Origin: a virus | Length of the DNA stretch: 61,782 nucleotides | Direction: 5' to 3' (one strand) | IMG/VR virus record: IMGVR_UViG_3300027896_002037 | Span: 1-61,782 of that record | Part shown: in pieces, positions 16,922-26,912 of the stretch | Layout of the letters: each line of letters begins with the position of its first letter | Position numbering within the stretch: position 1 is the stretch's first letter | The notes under the pieces: model-generated | Database searches by the model: none | What the model was told of the DNA's origin: nothing | The model's input: only the letters and a program-made list of their open reading frames with translations | Position numbers and translations under genes: made by a program

Positions 16922-18085
16922 ATGATAGTTATCTTCCCACTACTAATGGATAATACAATTTCATCAAATATAATTCCTGGAATTTGTGCAACACTAGAGA
17001 GATTTCTTATAGTATATAAATCTGATGAGATAATGAAAATTGGGGGATTGTCACCAGTTGCAACGGCGGCAGGAGTCGCACGTGGAACAGCAGAGATACT
17101 GGTCACAGCATCAATGGCAGCGCTTGGCCAAATCATTGTTAAAAAGTATCTTCCAAAAACATTTGGAGAAAATAAAGAAACATTACCACATCAAGATTTA
17201 TTTATTTCCAATATGTTAGTAGAGATACAAGAGGATAAGAAAAATTTTGTAAACACATATAATATATTAGAAGATTTCTATGATATGTATCCAGAAACTT
17301 CTAAAACAAAACCAACTCCTGAAAAGGAAAAAACTGCTATGAAGAGCGACATATCATTCTCAGATGTGTTGAAAACTAAAACAAATTTGGAAGTTAAAAC
17401 TGGAAAATTAGATTTAAATACAACATTATCATTAGAGCCCACATATATAACGATCTCTGGAAAATGGGGAACTGAAGTGATAGGTGTAAAAGTAATCCCG
17501 GTTCCAGTCGACCCCAAACCGTTTGTTAAACAGTTAATGATCGATCGTTCTGGAGATCACACTGAAACATTTTTAGGACCAATACAAAGAAAAATGACTA
17601 GAATTTTTCGTGGATTTATGGGAAGATTCAAATCAAATAAAAATTTAAAAGCAGATCCTTTTGAAGATATAATATATGCAACATCTAAGTATGGAAGTAA
17701 CGTTTTCTGTCTATTAAATTTGGCATCCCTATCTTCAGATAAGATGTTAAAAGATATGGACAGTATGGATAATATTTTTAAAATGGGATGGAATTCTGTA
17801 ATTGTAGCAGATGATATTAGTAAACGTGCATATTTTTGTATGAAAGAATTCGGTGGAATATGCTCATCTATTAATTATTCATATATGATGACATCGTTAA
17901 ATGATAAGTTTGAGAAAAGTTTTGAAAAATTAGAAGATCTAAAAAAGAGTTCCAGCATTTATTTTAGAGCTAATTCAAAACGACCATCTCAGATATTAGG
18001 CGAATCAGTTGTCAAATCATATTTGGATAAATTTAAAAATATTGGAATCCCATGTTTAACTGGCGAATGTGACGACGAGGACTAA
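16922..18085 (+). CDS. Hypothetical protein, 387 aa (probable virion gene)
   Basis: Not recognised. Begins with hydrophobic SNIIPGICATLERFLIVY and an Ala-rich stretch (AAGVARGTAEILVTASMAAL), then a Pro/Lys/Thr-rich linker (about residues 120-145) and a beta/alpha domain (ITISGKWGTEVIGVKVIPV, PFVKQLMIDR). It opens a run of six genes that ends with the gp5-like spike, so a baseplate or tail role is likely. Preceded by GGAG at about 16911. Confidence 0.5.
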   Translation: MIVIFPLLMDNTISSNIIPGICATLERFLIVYKSDEIMKIGGLSPVATAAGVARGTAEILVTASMAALGQIIVKKYLPKTFGENKETLPHQDLFISNMLVEIQEDKKNFVNTYNILEDFYDMYPETSKTKPTPEKEKTAMKSDISFSDVLKTKTNLEVKTGKLDLNTTLSLEPTYITISGKWGTEVIGVKVIPVPVDPKPFVKQLMIDRSGDHTETFLGPIQRKMTRIFRGFMGRFKSNKNLKADPFEDIIYATSKYGSNVFCLLNLASLSSDKMLKDMDSMDNIFKMGWNSVIVADDISKRAYFCMKEFGGICSSINYSYMMTSLNDKFEKSFEKLEDLKKSSSIYFRANSKRPSQILGESVVKSYLDKFKNIGIPCLTGECDDED

Positions 18086-18089
18086 TTTG

Positions 18090-18731
18090 ATGGAAGCGTT
18101 AGAATTAAATCTTGAAGATCCTATAATTGGGGATGAGAATAATCATGAATTAAAAGCTTCGAATGGTTTTAATTTAACCTACAGGATTAGCTCTTTTGAA
18201 AATGATGCAGAATTTAAAAAATTTATTAAAAGTACAGAGTTAATAATTAGAAGGAGTTTGGAGTATAAAACTTGGCATAATTATCTGACAGATGTTCTAA
18301 ATGAAACGAATTGTATTATAACAATGGAACACAGTGAATGTTGTTCTATTCAGATACACCACCATATACCAAGTCTTTATATGTTAACGGATGCAGTTGT
18401 TAATAAAAAGTTACACGATAATGCAGTATTTTCATCATTTGATATAGCATCTGAAGTTATGGAATTTCATTTTTCAAATTATGTAGGATATGTACCGTTA
18501 GCAACTACGATACATGAAAAGTTCACAAATGGATTTTTCAAAATCCCAATTGAATTGGTAAAAGGAAATTATCAATATTTTCTAAACAATTACCTTCAAT
18601 ATTTAGATGATGAAGACCAACAAGTTATATTACAGAGGTTATCTATAAAATTAGAAGATGTTAAACATGCATGGACGAGTGGAAATTATCCAGCATTTTC
18701 TCCCACACAGGATGAAGATAGCGAATTTTAA
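18090..18731 (+). CDS. Hypothetical protein with His cluster, 213 aa
   Basis: Not firmly recognised. The line CIITMEHSECCSIQIHHHIPSLY and later FHFSNYVGYVPLATTIHEKFTNG have the spacing of a His/Cys metal site and recall HNH-like folds, but the residues do not give a confident HNH assignment. GAGG at 18077-18080 favours ATG 18090 (9 nt) or TTG 18087 over the GTG 18069 that lies inside the upstream gene. Located among probable baseplate genes. Confidence 0.5.
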   Translation: MEALELNLEDPIIGDENNHELKASNGFNLTYRISSFENDAEFKKFIKSTELIIRRSLEYKTWHNYLTDVLNETNCIITMEHSECCSIQIHHHIPSLYMLTDAVVNKKLHDNAVFSSFDIASEVMEFHFSNYVGYVPLATTIHEKFTNGFFKIPIELVKGNYQYFLNNYLQYLDDEDQQVILQRLSIKLEDVKHAWTSGNYPAFSPTQDEDSEF

Positions 18732-18754
18732 AAAAATAAAGGTAATTTAAAAAT

Positions 18755-19147
18755 ATGATAACTATAGATCAAGATGCAAAAATTGGAAGTAGACAGCCAT
18801 ATGAAATAGATAATATGGGAGAACGGTATAGAACATCTACAGGAATATATACCTTTTCGTCTCCATCCTTAGAAGTATTGGATAACCATTTATTTTATCT
18901 ATTAAAAAATTCTAAAGTTAATAAGTTCGATCAGAAGTATTTATACAATCCTTCATATTTATCATATGATGAATATGGAACAACTAATTTGGAATATGTT
19001 TTAATGTATATAAATGGTGTTTATTTACCAGAAGAATTTGATTTATCAGATGTTATTATTCCAACAATGGACGCAATTGTATATATTTGTAGAGATAAGT
19101 ATTCAGTCGAAAAAGCCCCATCATCATTTGAAATGATAAATTGGTAG
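18755..19147 (+). CDS. Baseplate wedge gp53-like protein (tentative)
   Basis: 130 aa. The middle line DEYGTTNLEYVLMYINGVYLPEEFDLSDVIIPTMDAIVYI has the layout of small baseplate wedge proteins (T4 gp53-like): 'YG-x-TNLxxVLxxxN-x-x-xPxE' followed by a short strand and a Pro. It sits two genes upstream of the central spike. No other motif. Alternative: another tail-associated small protein. Confidence 0.4.
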   Translation: MITIDQDAKIGSRQPYEIDNMGERYRTSTGIYTFSSPSLEVLDNHLFYLLKNSKVNKFDQKYLYNPSYLSYDEYGTTNLEYVLMYINGVYLPEEFDLSDVIIPTMDAIVYICRDKYSVEKAPSSFEMINW

Positions 19148-19154
19148 GAGAATC

Positions 19155-20048
19155 ATGGCGATTAATATTAAACGCGAATTCGAATTGTTACGAGGAACTG
19201 ATAATCTATTAGAATTAGATGCCAAAGGTATAAAGAAAGTATCTATAGAAAACGGTCAAAAATTACTATCAAATGTTATTGAAATGACCGAAACACACAT
19301 TGAACATTTTGGAAAAAAAAGAATATCAAAACAGATAAAACATATTAATGAAGTAGCTATCGTAAATATAGACACCTATCCATTATACGTATCATATAAT
19401 ATCCCCACAGATCAAATCATTTTAAATCTTTCTCCATTCAACGTAACAACAATTACCGCAATAAGACCAGATCCAAGAAATATATATGCAGCATTAATGT
19501 ATGGAACGTGTTTTAGAGATATAGTAAAATCTAAAGGTAAACATATTAAAGATAGATATGCTGCAGTATTTGCAAGTTATTTTACAAGTATGATGATTCA
19601 AATGTTTGGTAGAGAGTATGGATTATTGGCGAAATATTCACGCCAAATACCAATGTTAAAATATATCATATCATGTTATGTTTTAGTTTCATTTTTTAAT
19701 ACTCCAAATGATAAGGCATATATGGCCGCACGAGCAATATCTGGTTATGCGGATGAAGATTTAGAAAAGAATATTGCATCATTTGATCTTAATAATATAG
19801 GAGCAATGATCGATGCCCTCTCTAAATTGGGGGTACTACCCGGAATAAATAAACCATTATTTATGGGAAAACTTTTAAAATATGTTGGAGTTCAATTTAT
19901 ACCCGCATTAGAAGATGCCGCTAGAATGATTTCCTTATCAACTGCATCAATAATAAAAGGTAGTAATATTATTCCAACGTTTATAAGAAGATATAATGAA
20001 GATGAATTTTCAAATATTTTAGAATTGGGAAAGGCGGGAATGTCGTGA
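19155..20048 (+). CDS. Hypothetical protein, 297 aa (tail/baseplate context)
   Basis: Not recognised. Predominantly helical C-terminal half (YMAARAISGYADEDLEKNI; LLKYVGVQFIPALEDAARMI) with a beta-rich N-terminal half. No signal peptide or enzymatic motif. The stop overlaps the spike gene start (GTGA), so it is made with the spike. GGAG precedes the ATG by 4 bases. Confidence 0.5.
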   Translation: MAINIKREFELLRGTDNLLELDAKGIKKVSIENGQKLLSNVIEMTETHIEHFGKKRISKQIKHINEVAIVNIDTYPLYVSYNIPTDQIILNLSPFNVTTITAIRPDPRNIYAALMYGTCFRDIVKSKGKHIKDRYAAVFASYFTSMMIQMFGREYGLLAKYSRQIPMLKYIISCYVLVSFFNTPNDKAYMAARAISGYADEDLEKNIASFDLNNIGAMIDALSKLGVLPGINKPLFMGKLLKYVGVQFIPALEDAARMISLSTASIIKGSNIIPTFIRRYNEDEFSNILELGKAGMS

Positions 20049-21019
20049 GTGAAAGTAAAGATCTAAGTAATTTAACTGGAATCTATAGGGCAAAAGTTAC
20101 CGATAATGAGGATCCACTGAGGGCAGCTCGGGTAAAAGTTTGGATACCTGATATTATGCCAAAGATAGATGATTCACAGGGAATTTGGGCAATGCCTGCT
20201 AATAATGCAATAGGCGGACGAAATCTTGATGGTGGATCCAATGCATCATTTGGGGGTCAGTGTTTGATTCCACCCAGAGGTACATATTGTTTTGTTTTTT
20301 TTGAATGTGGGAATCCAAGTAGGCCGTATTATTTTGGAGCATTAGACCTGTCCGGATCTCAGAGTGCTCTACCCGAATGTAGAGTTGGAAAAAGTCCATC
20401 AGATAAATGGGTTTTACTAAAGTCTCCCGATGGAAGATGTATAACAATATCAGACGATCCATCGGATTGTAGAGTTGAGATTACAGGAAAGAAAAGAAAC
20501 ATTAACGATCCGCCAAATGGCGATACAGAATCTGTATATGAGATCGATACAAATCAGACAACGATATTACTTGATGAAAGAACTGGAAAAGAAAAATTAC
20601 TAATACGATCATACAAAGGAGATTTTATAAATTTTGATATTGAAACCCAACGATTGGAGATACGAGTCAGGAATAAAATAGATTTGGTGTGTGTAGGAGA
20701 GTTTAATTTATTCTCAAGTAGTGATATGAATATAACTTCTCAGGGGGTATTGACGTTAAGTGCAGTCAATGGAATTGTAATACAATCCGGACTGACAGTG
20801 AACGTTCAGGCAGCAGCTGATGTTAATGTGCAATCATGGGGATTGGCAAAAATTCAAGGAATGGTGAGTACGAGTATTCAGTCGGCTGGATCAGTTAATA
20901 TAGACGCTCCAATTTTGAGTGAATTAAATGGTACATCAATACCACCAATACCACCATTTATGCCAATTATGCCAGTACTTCCATCTGGAAAACGCGATCC
21001 TATCATAGGAGATATTTAA
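20045..21019 (+). CDS. Central spike / gp5-like baseplate hub protein
   Basis: 324 aa. Residues 1-100 form the N-terminal OB-fold of phage spike proteins: LTGIYRAKVTDNEDPLRAARVKVWIPDIMP, then PPRGTYCFVFFECGNPSRPYYFGAL. The C-terminal 110 residues are short alternating repeats (SSDMNITSQGVLTLSAVNG; VNVQAAADVNVQSWGLAKI) that suit a triple-stranded beta-helix needle. The end is Pro-rich (PPIPPFMPIMPVLP). No lysozyme domain is inserted as in T4 gp5. It would pierce the outer surface during injection. GTG start at 20045 overlaps the upstream stop by 4 nt. Confidence 0.75.
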   Translation: MSESKDLSNLTGIYRAKVTDNEDPLRAARVKVWIPDIMPKIDDSQGIWAMPANNAIGGRNLDGGSNASFGGQCLIPPRGTYCFVFFECGNPSRPYYFGALDLSGSQSALPECRVGKSPSDKWVLLKSPDGRCITISDDPSDCRVEITGKKRNINDPPNGDTESVYEIDTNQTTILLDERTGKEKLLIRSYKGDFINFDIETQRLEIRVRNKIDLVCVGEFNLFSSSDMNITSQGVLTLSAVNGIVIQSGLTVNVQAAADVNVQSWGLAKIQGMVSTSIQSAGSVNIDAPILSELNGTSIPPIPPFMPIMPVLPSGKRDPIIGDI

Positions 21020-21020
21020 A

Positions 21021-21782
21021 ATGTCAGAATTATCAATTATGAAAAAAGGACTATGTTCATCTTTGCAAGTAACTGCTGATATATTGTTAACTATAGCCGA
21101 GGGAGTTGCGCAAGTGATTCTCAAAGAAATAAACCTTATAATAGATTTTTTAAAGATATTACATTTTTCTCCAGCACCATTTATATACGAACAGATAGCT
21201 AAATTAACAAAGGGATATAACCAATTTTGTCCAAATCTATCTGGAGCAGATGATCTTATAAATATGATCAATCAGTGTAATTTTTACAATAATACAGTTT
21301 TTGGATCTCCGACAGCAGCACTTAACGCCGCCAAAGCCGCTTTAATGGGTAATGCAATGTCGGTTATTAGTAACATAGTATCACATTTACCAGAATTTAC
21401 TGCAGCTCAAATGTTTGAAACATTATTAGAACAATTATCAACAAAGTTTATGTTTGATAAACAGATCGATAAAATTAAAAAAATCCTTGGATGTATACAA
21501 GCAATATGTGGCGTCGATATAGAATCATATCTACGTAGATTGAATGGTCTGTTAACTATGTTGTATATGGGATCGAGTGGAGAATTGGATTGGAGAAAAT
21601 TTTTAGAAGCTGGTGGAATTAAGGATATAAATAAGCAACGACTAATGGATGATTGTAGAGCCGCTATTAAAGATGCCAATACTGCATTCGATAAAAGTTT
21701 ACTCGATATTGCTGATGTATTAGATAAAACTAAGTGGTTTGATCCATTTGATCCATGGCCAGATTTTGCAGTACCTGGCTAA
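21021..21782 (+). CDS. Hypothetical protein, 253 aa (tail context)
   Basis: Not recognised. Helical, Ala-rich middle (GSPTAALNAAKAALMGNAMSVISNI) and several hydrophobic helices (LLTIAEGVAQVILKEINLIIDFL). A closing Trp/Pro motif FDPFDPWPDFAVPG. It follows the spike by one base and is probably a virion component; the hydrophobic helices are amphipathic rather than clear membrane spans. Confidence 0.5.
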   Translation: MSELSIMKKGLCSSLQVTADILLTIAEGVAQVILKEINLIIDFLKILHFSPAPFIYEQIAKLTKGYNQFCPNLSGADDLINMINQCNFYNNTVFGSPTAALNAAKAALMGNAMSVISNIVSHLPEFTAAQMFETLLEQLSTKFMFDKQIDKIKKILGCIQAICGVDIESYLRRLNGLLTMLYMGSSGELDWRKFLEAGGIKDINKQRLMDDCRAAIKDANTAFDKSLLDIADVLDKTKWFDPFDPWPDFAVPG

Positions 21783-21790
21783 AATAATAT

Positions 21791-21819
21791 TTGACAAAGT
21801 ATATTTTTTAGTGTAAAGA
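21791..21819 (+). promoter_or_regulatory. Possible promoter before 479-aa gene and RNAP set 1
   Basis: TTGACA at 21791-21796 is a full -35 consensus, followed after 17 nt by TAAAGA (21814-21819), a poor -10. It lies in a 76-bp gap between the tail cluster and the next gene. Confidence 0.3.
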
Positions 21820-21858
21820 AAGAATAGATAATTGTGAACACGTGAAAAGGAGAATTCT

Positions 21859-23298
21859 GTGATTAAATTTTTACAGGCAGAAAAGGGTAAAAATCGAGAT
21901 GTTTATAGGGATGATAAATTTTTAATTCATTTAAAAATGGAATCCAATACAATATCTAATAAATTCGATATCATTGCAAATTATATAGGAGAAATATCAA
22001 ACTTTTCTCCAGATTTTGATGAGTGGTTTGAATCATTTTTATGTGAATACATCTTCGCAGAACAGGCTCGATATTTAGTTCTTGAAAAACATATTAATAC
22101 CATTAAAAAATATTCAGATGATTATATCACTTCTAAAAATATAGATTTTTCAAAATTTTCTGATATTACAAAAACGAAAAAAAATAGTATCTTCTTTCAA
22201 GGTTATGAGATTGAAAACATCATCAGATCATCTTGCTATTTAAAATTATATGCTGTTATTTCAAATAGTGATAATTTACGATTAGATTATAGACTTCATA
22301 AAAAAGCATATAATGAATTTTTGAAAGATATCGGTGAAGAACTGATTGCAAAAATATATATGATTGTTCAGACAAAAACGTTTAAGTATAATCAAACTGA
22401 TAGATATATGTGGGAGCATATTAAAGTTCTTAAGTGTAAGTCTATAGATACTCATGCCATAGAGATTTTTAATACGATAATGAATAACATTATCGTTCTG
22501 TGTTCAATTGATATGAATCCTATAATATACTTTACAACTATTGTTGATGAGTCTATAAAATGGACATTAAAGACAGCATATGAAGCTAAGATAATATATG
22601 ATGATAGTATATCAACAGAAGATATACATGGTCCCGGGTCTGATAATTTAAAGACGTATGCATATAATGATACATTGGGGCGGTTAAAAGCTATAGCGTA
22701 TAAACAAATATATGAAACTGTAGAAAAAACATCACTCTCCCTAAATCCTGAAAAATCAGATCACTTATTTACAATCATACACCAAAGGATTAAAAATGCG
22801 TCATATATATCACCATTTTGTGATTTTTTAGTATACCCAATTATCTCAAAAATAACTCAAATACCATATGATAATTTTAGAGCTTTAACCCCAGAGCATG
22901 CAATCGTACTTTCAGTATACCTTCAAAATTTAATTAGAAAAGTTTTTGAACATGAATATAAGATATTATTTAAAATGTTGAGTTATTATCCAACATCACA
23001 ACCATCTTTACAAACAACGTATAAGTTAAAAAATATGTCATTGTTTATAACATTGGCAAATTCTGTTGACGATTTCTTTGGATTTAAATCAAAAGTTTTA
23101 TTAGCTAATATGATAGGAACTTTTGTTGGAAAAGTTGCTCGTGTAAATTTTGTAGATGTCTTTACAGGAGAAGAATTAAACGGAATTCCTGTCTCCAAAT
23201 TAGAGACTGAAATGATACAGTTTTATGTTTTATTATTTTCTAATAAATTAGATGATTATATAAGTAAGATACGAGAAGAAATGCTCAGAGATTTTTAA
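21859..23298 (+). CDS. Hypothetical protein, 479 aa, upstream of RNAP set 1
   Basis: Not recognised. GTG start after AAAAGGAGAATTCT. Mostly helical with many Tyr, Lys and Ile; no enzymatic motif seen. Its size and place two genes ahead of a split phage RNA polymerase recall the extra promoter-specificity subunit (about 460-520 aa) of phiKZ and AR9 non-virion polymerases. That comparison is by size and position only; I do not see sequence identity. Confidence 0.5.
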   Translation: MIKFLQAEKGKNRDVYRDDKFLIHLKMESNTISNKFDIIANYIGEISNFSPDFDEWFESFLCEYIFAEQARYLVLEKHINTIKKYSDDYITSKNIDFSKFSDITKTKKNSIFFQGYEIENIIRSSCYLKLYAVISNSDNLRLDYRLHKKAYNEFLKDIGEELIAKIYMIVQTKTFKYNQTDRYMWEHIKVLKCKSIDTHAIEIFNTIMNNIIVLCSIDMNPIIYFTTIVDESIKWTLKTAYEAKIIYDDSISTEDIHGPGSDNLKTYAYNDTLGRLKAIAYKQIYETVEKTSLSLNPEKSDHLFTIIHQRIKNASYISPFCDFLVYPIISKITQIPYDNFRALTPEHAIVLSVYLQNLIRKVFEHEYKILFKMLSYYPTSQPSLQTTYKLKNMSLFITLANSVDDFFGFKSKVLLANMIGTFVGKVARVNFVDVFTGEELNGIPVSKLETEMIQFYVLLFSNKLDDYISKIREEMLRDF

Positions 23299-23349
23299 TG
23301 TTTGAGGTGCGTGCCAACAAAATATAAAATTAACATGAGGTTTTTTATT

Positions 23350-23724
23350 ATGAAAAAAGATCAAATTAAAACTATCACTCTTGAAAGTAATAAGATAAAG
23401 ACTATTTTAAAACGGGTTAAAAAGATTACAGAATCCATAGAAGGTGGAGTGGATGAAAGATTAAAATGGTTGACAGACAGAGATTTTAGAAAAAAGACAT
23501 TTGAGGAAAAACCAGAATGTTATATGGTGATAAGAACTACATATGGTAACGACCTCCCATTGGTTCCTATTTGCAACAGAATGGCGTTAGATGATCCTAA
23601 GGTAATCTTGGGCGCATTAGTAGTAGCCAAATCGTTCTTAGGGGATGCTAGGGTAGAACAGGACCATCTTAACTTTATAATCGATGATCTTGCAAAATTA
23701 GTTGGACGAAAACTTGATAGATAA
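23350..23724 (+). CDS. Hypothetical protein, 124 aa
   Basis: Not recognised. ATG 23350 is chosen because GAGG at 23337-23340 lies 9 nt before it; upstream in-frame starts at 23302 and 23335 lack a site. Basic N-terminus, then an alpha/beta core (YMVIRTTYGNDLPLVPICN, PKVILGALVVAKSFL). Adjacent to RNAP beta'. Confidence 0.5.
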   Translation: MKKDQIKTITLESNKIKTILKRVKKITESIEGGVDERLKWLTDRDFRKKTFEEKPECYMVIRTTYGNDLPLVPICNRMALDDPKVILGALVVAKSFLGDARVEQDHLNFIIDDLAKLVGRKLDR

Positions 23725-23763
23725 AGTAGACGTTGCAGTAAAAATACTCCTGGAGAATATTTA

Positions 23764-26700
23764 ATGTTATTAAAATTTCTAGATGTAGAACATTTCGTTG
23801 TGACCAATGCATTAGTTCCGGTTACATCAACGGACATCTACACAAAGGATGGTAACTTTGATGAAAATGGACTATTCTCAGACGTGATCTTTGGAAAAGA
23901 TTCTGACGTTAGAAAAAAGTCGTTTTCATATATTAATTTAAATTGTGAAATTGTTCATCCAACCGCATTAGATATTATAAATCGATTAGATAGGAAATTA
24001 ATAGATTTTATATTTACATACGGAACATATCTTCTAGATGATGAAGGAAGTTTATACGAAGATCCAAATGGATTATCCGGAGTTGAGAATTTTAAAAAGA
24101 TCTTTCAAAAAATTAAATTTAGAGGAGGAAGCTCCGAAAGAGAATCCTTCATTAAATTAATACAAGAATCTTATAATTCTGGAGTATTATTTATTAGGAA
24201 GATACTAGTAATACCACCCGAATTTAGACCAGTTTTTAAAGATCCTGCAACGGGAGAAGAAATACGAGATGCACTTAATGATTTTTATATTAAAATATTA
24301 AGACACTCAAATACAATGAGATCTGCATCGGGCGGCGGAATATTTTATGATATACTAAATGCTAATATGCAGAAAAGTGTTAATGATTTTGATGATTATA
24401 TCAAAGCAAAACTCGGTCATAAACACGGACTGATCCGTGAGCAAATACTTGGTAAGCGTGTTGATTTTTCAGCAAGAACCGTAATAGTGAACGGACCAAC
24501 TTTAAAACCACACGAGGCTGGTATTCCAATTGGACGAGCAGTCTCAATATTCGAGCCTTTTATATTAAACGTAATACTTAAGAAAAAAGCGAATGTTGAT
24601 AATGATCTACTAATTCAGAAAATTAAAGAATTTGTTCATCAAGAATTTTCAATAGATGCTGTAAAAAAATTATTACTTTCTATAAAAAATAATGATACTG
24701 TTCCAAGCGATCTTTTTGAAATGATGTTTATAGTTGTATCAAAAGCTATGGAAGGAAGATTGGTTCTATTAAAACGAGATCCCGCACTAAGACCAGAATC
24801 GGTAAGGGCATTCGTTCCAATATTAACAAGAAATGATGTTATATCAATTAGTAATCTTATAACTTCTGGATTTAATGCTGATTTTGATGGGGACATGATG
24901 GCTGTTATACATCCGCTATCAAATGAAGCACAAGAAGATGCTAAAAAAATGATACGTGTACAATCCGCTGATAATATGTCAGCTATGACGATTAAATTAG
25001 CTAAAGATACGGCAATTGGGATATATATCCTTACAAAGGATTATCCTATAAACAAAAAGCCAATTCAAATTACCGAGGAGCTATTAGAGAAATCTACCGA
25101 TCCAACTACTCCAGTTATATATAAAACTAAAGTTACAACTATGGGCCGAGCAATTTTTAATTCCTGCTTACCAGAGGGATTTAGATTTATAGAAACACCA
25201 ATCAAAAGTTCAGATATGGATAAGTTACTAGATGAAATCTATCGTAAGTATGCAGCTAAAGCTGTGTCTAATGCAGCATATAAGTTAATGTTATATGCCT
25301 ATAAATTTGTAACTATTGCATCTCCATCACTGACTATAGATAATTTTATAATGCCAGATTCAATAATAAAAGAAAAAGAAAAATTAGAATTAAGTCAATC
25401 TGTAGATGAAAATATAAAATTATTAGATAAATTGCAGAAAATGATGGAAGCACATTTCTCAGGAACACCGCTACACGACCTTATAGAATCTGGTGCGTCT
25501 AAGGGTTGGGGACAGCCATTTCAGATCTTTGTATCAAAGGGATTTGTTACAGACGTTAAAGGAAATTTATTACCACCGATTAAGGGATCATATGCTGAGG
25601 GGCTGAGTGCAGAAGAACACTTTAATGCTTCATATGGATCTAGAAAAGGAATTGTAGATAGAGTTATCAGTACATCAGATACGGGATATACATCTCGCCA
25701 ATTAGTATATCTTTTAAATGGTGTAGAATTAGATCCACATAATGAGGATTGTAAGACTAAAAGAACTCTTCCTGTTAGATTAAACAAAACTATTATCGGG
25801 AGATTAGAGGGAAGATATATTGTTGATAAGGGAACCTCAAAAGAATTTATAAAATCCAATTATAAAGAAGGTGATGTTATTAATTTAAGAAGTCCGATAT
25901 ACTGTACAGCTAAAAATAATAAAATTTGTTTAACATGTTATGGTAAAAAAGTTGCCGCCAGAGTTAAAACTCCATATATAGGAGTTTTAGCAGCTCAATT
26001 GATTGGTGAAGAGGGTACTCAGGCGACAATGAGGAACTTCCATTGTTTTCAAGGACTTACGTTAATCGTTACGGATAAATATGGGATAATATCTTTTAAA
26101 GATCTTTGGGATAGAACTGAGACAAGCATTAGTGAATTGGATGGATGTGAAGAAAAACTAATCGATTCATGTTCTGTGTTAGATAAAGATGGATGGACAA
26201 AAATCTTAAATATAAAAAGACATATAAAAAATCCAAACTCTAAAATAATGTTTATGAGAATTCGTGGTGGACAATTTTTAATATGTCAGGATAATCATCC
26301 ACACATGCTTTCTAATTTAAACGATTCAGATCAACATTTTAAAGAAACTATTTTAACAGAAAATAGTAATTATGAAAATTATAAAGCAGTTACAGATAAT
26401 CAGATCGCAAAATATTTTGGTAAAACTGACGATGAATTAATGGAAACAATATGTGAAATTTTAAATTCTGAAAGATTAGAAATAACTAGAAACATCGTTT
26501 CATTTAACTCAGATTCTTTAGAAAACATACAGAAATTAATGATATTATTATGTTACTTTAACATATCGGTTGGAGTTCGTCCAATAATGGAAAATTATAA
26601 AAATAAGCAATTATTCAATTTATCTTTTGCTCCAACATTAAGTCAGAAGTCTTATTTTAACACATGCAATAAGATGAAATCATTTCGATATTTACCAGAT

Positions 26701-26907
26701 CAATTTATTAATAGACATACAGATGTTATATCTGTATATAAGGAACTTCCATTTTATAACGAAGATTTTTTATATGACATATGTACAGAGTCATCAACGC
26801 TTATTGCAAATGGCATGTGGGAACATAATTCTGGAGGAGCTGTTAAGTTAGAAAATAAAGATATTCTTAAAGATTTAGTTGAGAATGGCAAAGGATTGGA
26901 GAAATAA
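23764..26907 (+). CDS. Phage RNA polymerase beta' N-terminal part (set 1), intein-containing
   Basis: 1047 aa precursor; 785 aa after removal of a 262-aa intein (residues 761-1022). The catalytic loop NADFDGD, with three Asp for Mg2+, is at residues 371-377 (FNADFDGDMM). Conserved neighbours include LGKRVDFSARTVIV and HEAGIPIGRA. Near the end, GEEGTQATMRNFH is the first half of the trigger loop (bacterial GEPGTQLTMRTFH). The zinc ribbon found at the beta' N-terminus of bacteria and of set 2 is missing. The chain stops 25 residues after the spliced trigger-loop His, and the next gene supplies the C-terminal part. Set 1 follows the tail genes, so it may be the virion polymerase. Confidence 0.9.
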   Translation: MLLKFLDVEHFVVTNALVPVTSTDIYTKDGNFDENGLFSDVIFGKDSDVRKKSFSYINLNCEIVHPTALDIINRLDRKLIDFIFTYGTYLLDDEGSLYEDPNGLSGVENFKKIFQKIKFRGGSSERESFIKLIQESYNSGVLFIRKILVIPPEFRPVFKDPATGEEIRDALNDFYIKILRHSNTMRSASGGGIFYDILNANMQKSVNDFDDYIKAKLGHKHGLIREQILGKRVDFSARTVIVNGPTLKPHEAGIPIGRAVSIFEPFILNVILKKKANVDNDLLIQKIKEFVHQEFSIDAVKKLLLSIKNNDTVPSDLFEMMFIVVSKAMEGRLVLLKRDPALRPESVRAFVPILTRNDVISISNLITSGFNADFDGDMMAVIHPLSNEAQEDAKKMIRVQSADNMSAMTIKLAKDTAIGIYILTKDYPINKKPIQITEELLEKSTDPTTPVIYKTKVTTMGRAIFNSCLPEGFRFIETPIKSSDMDKLLDEIYRKYAAKAVSNAAYKLMLYAYKFVTIASPSLTIDNFIMPDSIIKEKEKLELSQSVDENIKLLDKLQKMMEAHFSGTPLHDLIESGASKGWGQPFQIFVSKGFVTDVKGNLLPPIKGSYAEGLSAEEHFNASYGSRKGIVDRVISTSDTGYTSRQLVYLLNGVELDPHNEDCKTKRTLPVRLNKTIIGRLEGRYIVDKGTSKEFIKSNYKEGDVINLRSPIYCTAKNNKICLTCYGKKVAARVKTPYIGVLAAQLIGEEGTQATMRNFHCFQGLTLIVTDKYGIISFKDLWDRTETSISELDGCEEKLIDSCSVLDKDGWTKILNIKRHIKNPNSKIMFMRIRGGQFLICQDNHPHMLSNLNDSDQHFKETILTENSNYENYKAVTDNQIAKYFGKTDDELMETICEILNSERLEITRNIVSFNSDSLENIQKLMILLCYFNISVGVRPIMENYKNKQLFNLSFAPTLSQKSYFNTCNKMKSFRYLPDQFINRHTDVISVYKELPFYNEDFLYDICTESSTLIANGMWEHNSGGAVKLENKDILKDLVENGKGLEK
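26044..26829 (+). other. Intein in RNAP beta' trigger loop (262 aa)
   Basis: Begins with Cys (CFQGLTLIVTDKYGI) directly after extein MRNFH and ends GMWEHN before extein SGGAVKLE. DNHPHML is the block-B-like segment. A middle region (SDSLENIQKLMILLCYFNIS) looks like a decayed LAGLIDADG endonuclease. The last extein residue before the intein is the His equivalent to the catalytic trigger-loop His of bacterial beta', so polymerase cannot work until splicing. Confidence 0.85.
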
Positions 26908-26912
26908 TTCCA

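Noticed and set aside
18302-18373. HNH endonuclease in the 213-aa protein
   Set aside because: The His and Cys cluster is suggestive but the N and final H spacing does not fit a standard HNH motif, so it was left as unknown.
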